From Halalkalibacter wakoensis JCM 9140 (GTDB lineage: Bacteria; Bacillota; Bacilli; Bacillales; Bacillaceae_D), in contig NZ_BAUT01000004.1 of assembly GCF_000513095.1 (NCBI RefSeq), positions 54,563 to 118,562 on the forward strand: a stretch of 64,000 nucleotides of DNA. Direction: 5' to 3'. The position numbers and the translations under genes were made by a program. Under the pieces are notes generated by a model. The model worked only from the letters and a program-made list of their open reading frames with translations, did no database searches and was not told where the DNA came from. This document shows, in pieces, positions 63,304-64,000 of this stretch. How positions within the stretch are numbered: position 1 is the first letter of the stretch; every line of letters begins with the position of its first letter.

Positions 63304-63708
63304 CATTAGCCTTGCAGAAAACAGGAATTTTCTTACACAAGTTTAACGGGTAACTAGCCGCAGGGGAATGACACTCCGCTTTCCGCGGGTGCCCGGTGAG
63401 CCTCCTCGGCTGGCGCCTGCGGGGTCTCACACGTGGGTCACTGCTGAAGCCACTGAAAAAGGTACAAACCAACCTTTTTCACTGCCTCGATTAAGTAGCA
63501 ATAGCTTCGCACACTGCGCGCCTGCTATGAGAAACCCACTCATAGCAGGCTTTTCAAAAGAGGGCAGTGGCTCCGCGCATTGCTTGGAGGACACTGAAAA
63601 AGAAAAAAACGACTTTTTCAGTGCCCTCGGTCACTGCTCCCGCAGGAGTCTCCGTGTCATTCCCCTGCTAGGGTTACTTTTGTATCTTTAGATGTATTTA
63701 TTTTAATA
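63304..63708. repeat. MITE-like hairpin repeat, copy 2 (inverted, interrupted)
   Basis: Inverted relative of 40508-40713: the shared flank GCCTTGCAGAAAACAGGAAT, the GC-rich core with CAGGGGAATGACAC at one end and GTGTCATTCCCCTG at the other, and the far flank GGGTTAC...ATGTATTTATTTTA are all recognisable. It is split by a 193-base insertion including target duplication. An open frame across it (63368-63691) exists only because the repeat is GC-rich. Confidence 0.85.
63446..63628. mobile_element. 183-bp non-coding insert made of hairpins, within repeat copy 2
   Basis: Flanked by a 10-base direct repeat GGTCACTGCT (63436-63445 and 63629-63638); the other copy of the host repeat has one such site (GGTCACTGGT) and no insert. 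Ends are inverted: GAAGCCACTGAAAAAG and, on the other strand, GAGGGCACTGAAAAAG (14 of 16). Inside are terminal hairpins and a central perfect 12-bp stem GCCTGCTATGAG/CTCATAGCAGGC (63520-63550) followed by TTTT. No coding capacity; it looks like a small palindromic element moved by a transposase encoded elsewhere. Confidence 0.6.
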
Positions 63709-64000
63709 TGAAAATTGTATAAAGTTTAAAAAAGGAATACCACTTGATTAAAGACACGTTCCTGCATCTTTATTGAATACGGAATCATCGTTTTTTCGTG
63801 TTAAGTGTATAACGATAGGATGTTGGTTTTGAAAAAAGATTCGTTATTTGTTTACGCAAATTGAATATTATGTTTGAGAAAGACTGTAGATAAAAAGCCT
63901 TTTGAATTTCATTTTCTCAAAGTCCTTTTTACACTTTTTTCTTTTTTACGTTGAAGAGTAGGAATTTCTATCGTTCCTCTCAACAAAGCGGACGGGATGG
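63709..64000. other. Gene-free AT-rich end of the window with one hairpin
   Basis: No supported gene. TTTGAGAAA (63873-63881) and TTTCTCAAA (63913-63921) form a stem followed by GTCCTTTTT, which may be a terminator of a transcript I cannot identify. A minus-strand frame open to the window edge is too short to call. Confidence 0.4.

Noticed and set aside
63368..63691. 107-codon plus-strand frame in the repeat region
   Set aside because: It runs through the repeat core and the hairpin insert; the translation is low-complexity repeat DNA, not a protein family.
1..64000. CRISPR array, prophage, tRNA or rRNA genes
   Set aside because: No spaced direct repeats, phage gene runs, or tRNA/rRNA signatures were seen; the hairpin repeats are not regularly spaced.

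Overview
This window reads as the chromosome of an endospore-forming, motile, alkaliphile-type Bacillaceae. Spore genes (a SpoVAF-like GerA-family protein, tandem CotX-type coat proteins, a manganese-catalase-type coat enzyme, a sporulation-type PAS kinase) place it among the bacilli. A NaChBac/NavBP-type voltage-gated sodium channel, a betaine/choline-type transporter and a very acidic giant flagellin point to an alkaliphile. Many blocks keep Bacillus subtilis gene order (yqgO-P-Q, yqgU, yqgV, yqiXYZ-yqjABCE-yqjH, ylqGH, ylnDEF, proBA). I saw no rRNA, tRNA, prophage, transposase or CRISPR array.

Layout. 0-8.9 kb: end of a lactate dehydrogenase-like gene, yqgO-like, rhomboid protease gluP, spoVAF-like, yueI, yqgQ, aspartase and a YqgU-like lipoprotein. 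8.9-14.6 kb: a TPP riboswitch and thiE-thiS-thiG-thiO-thiD, then a DUF1385-type membrane protein fused in frame to the thiamine-binding protein YqgV. 14.6-18.3 kb: yjcH-yjcG-yjcF, msrA-msrB and small membrane proteins. 18.5-25.8 kb: BCCT transporter, spore coat cluster, PAS sensor kinase, PilZ protein, tiny lipoprotein. 26-33.5 kb: arginine-type ABC transporter artPQR, yqjA, L,D-transpeptidase, a 29-residue Prli42-like miniprotein, an epimerase, peptidase YqjE and DNA polymerase IV. 33.5-40.3 kb: a sigma-D-type flagellar operon (FliK-like YlqG, FlhB-like YlqH, FliS, flagellin) and yaaR. 40.3-43.1 kb: a repeat element, CPBP protease, SRPBCC protein and a DUF4097 lipoprotein. 43.2-46.2 kb: sulfate assimilation (yezD-cysH-sat-cysC). 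46.3-53.2 kb: membrane subtilase, acetyltransferase, polysaccharide deacetylase, tnrA and the siroheme operon. 53.3-58.3 kb: folE2, two small exported proteins, aspartokinase, the sodium channel and a WYL-like small protein beside an SOS box. 58.4-63 kb: proBA-proC under a proline T-box, then yqjQ. 63-64 kb: nested repeat elements and no gene.

The most unusual observation is the ArtP-type substrate-binding protein: its usual C-terminal segment (about 50 residues) sits at the N-terminus after the lipobox, a natural circular permutation encoded in one open frame. Others are the DUF1385-YqgV fusion with its own internal ribosome-binding site, a flagellin whose surface domain holds a long predicted coiled-coil hairpin, a perfect-core SOS box between the sodium channel and a WYL-like gene, and two inverted copies of a hairpin repeat, one interrupted by a 183-bp palindromic insert.

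Seven genes that should be intact (BCCT transporter, sensor kinase, artR, dinB, sirB, proC, proA) carry eight single-base frameshifts, mostly in short homopolymer runs. In nearly every case the conserved protein continues in the next frame. This is best read as sequencing or assembly error, so the spans given here join the two frames. Sulfate reduction (cysH, sat, cysC) and siroheme synthesis (cobA-hemD-like, sirB, sirC) lie near each other and serve the same route, siroheme being the cofactor of sulfite reductase.
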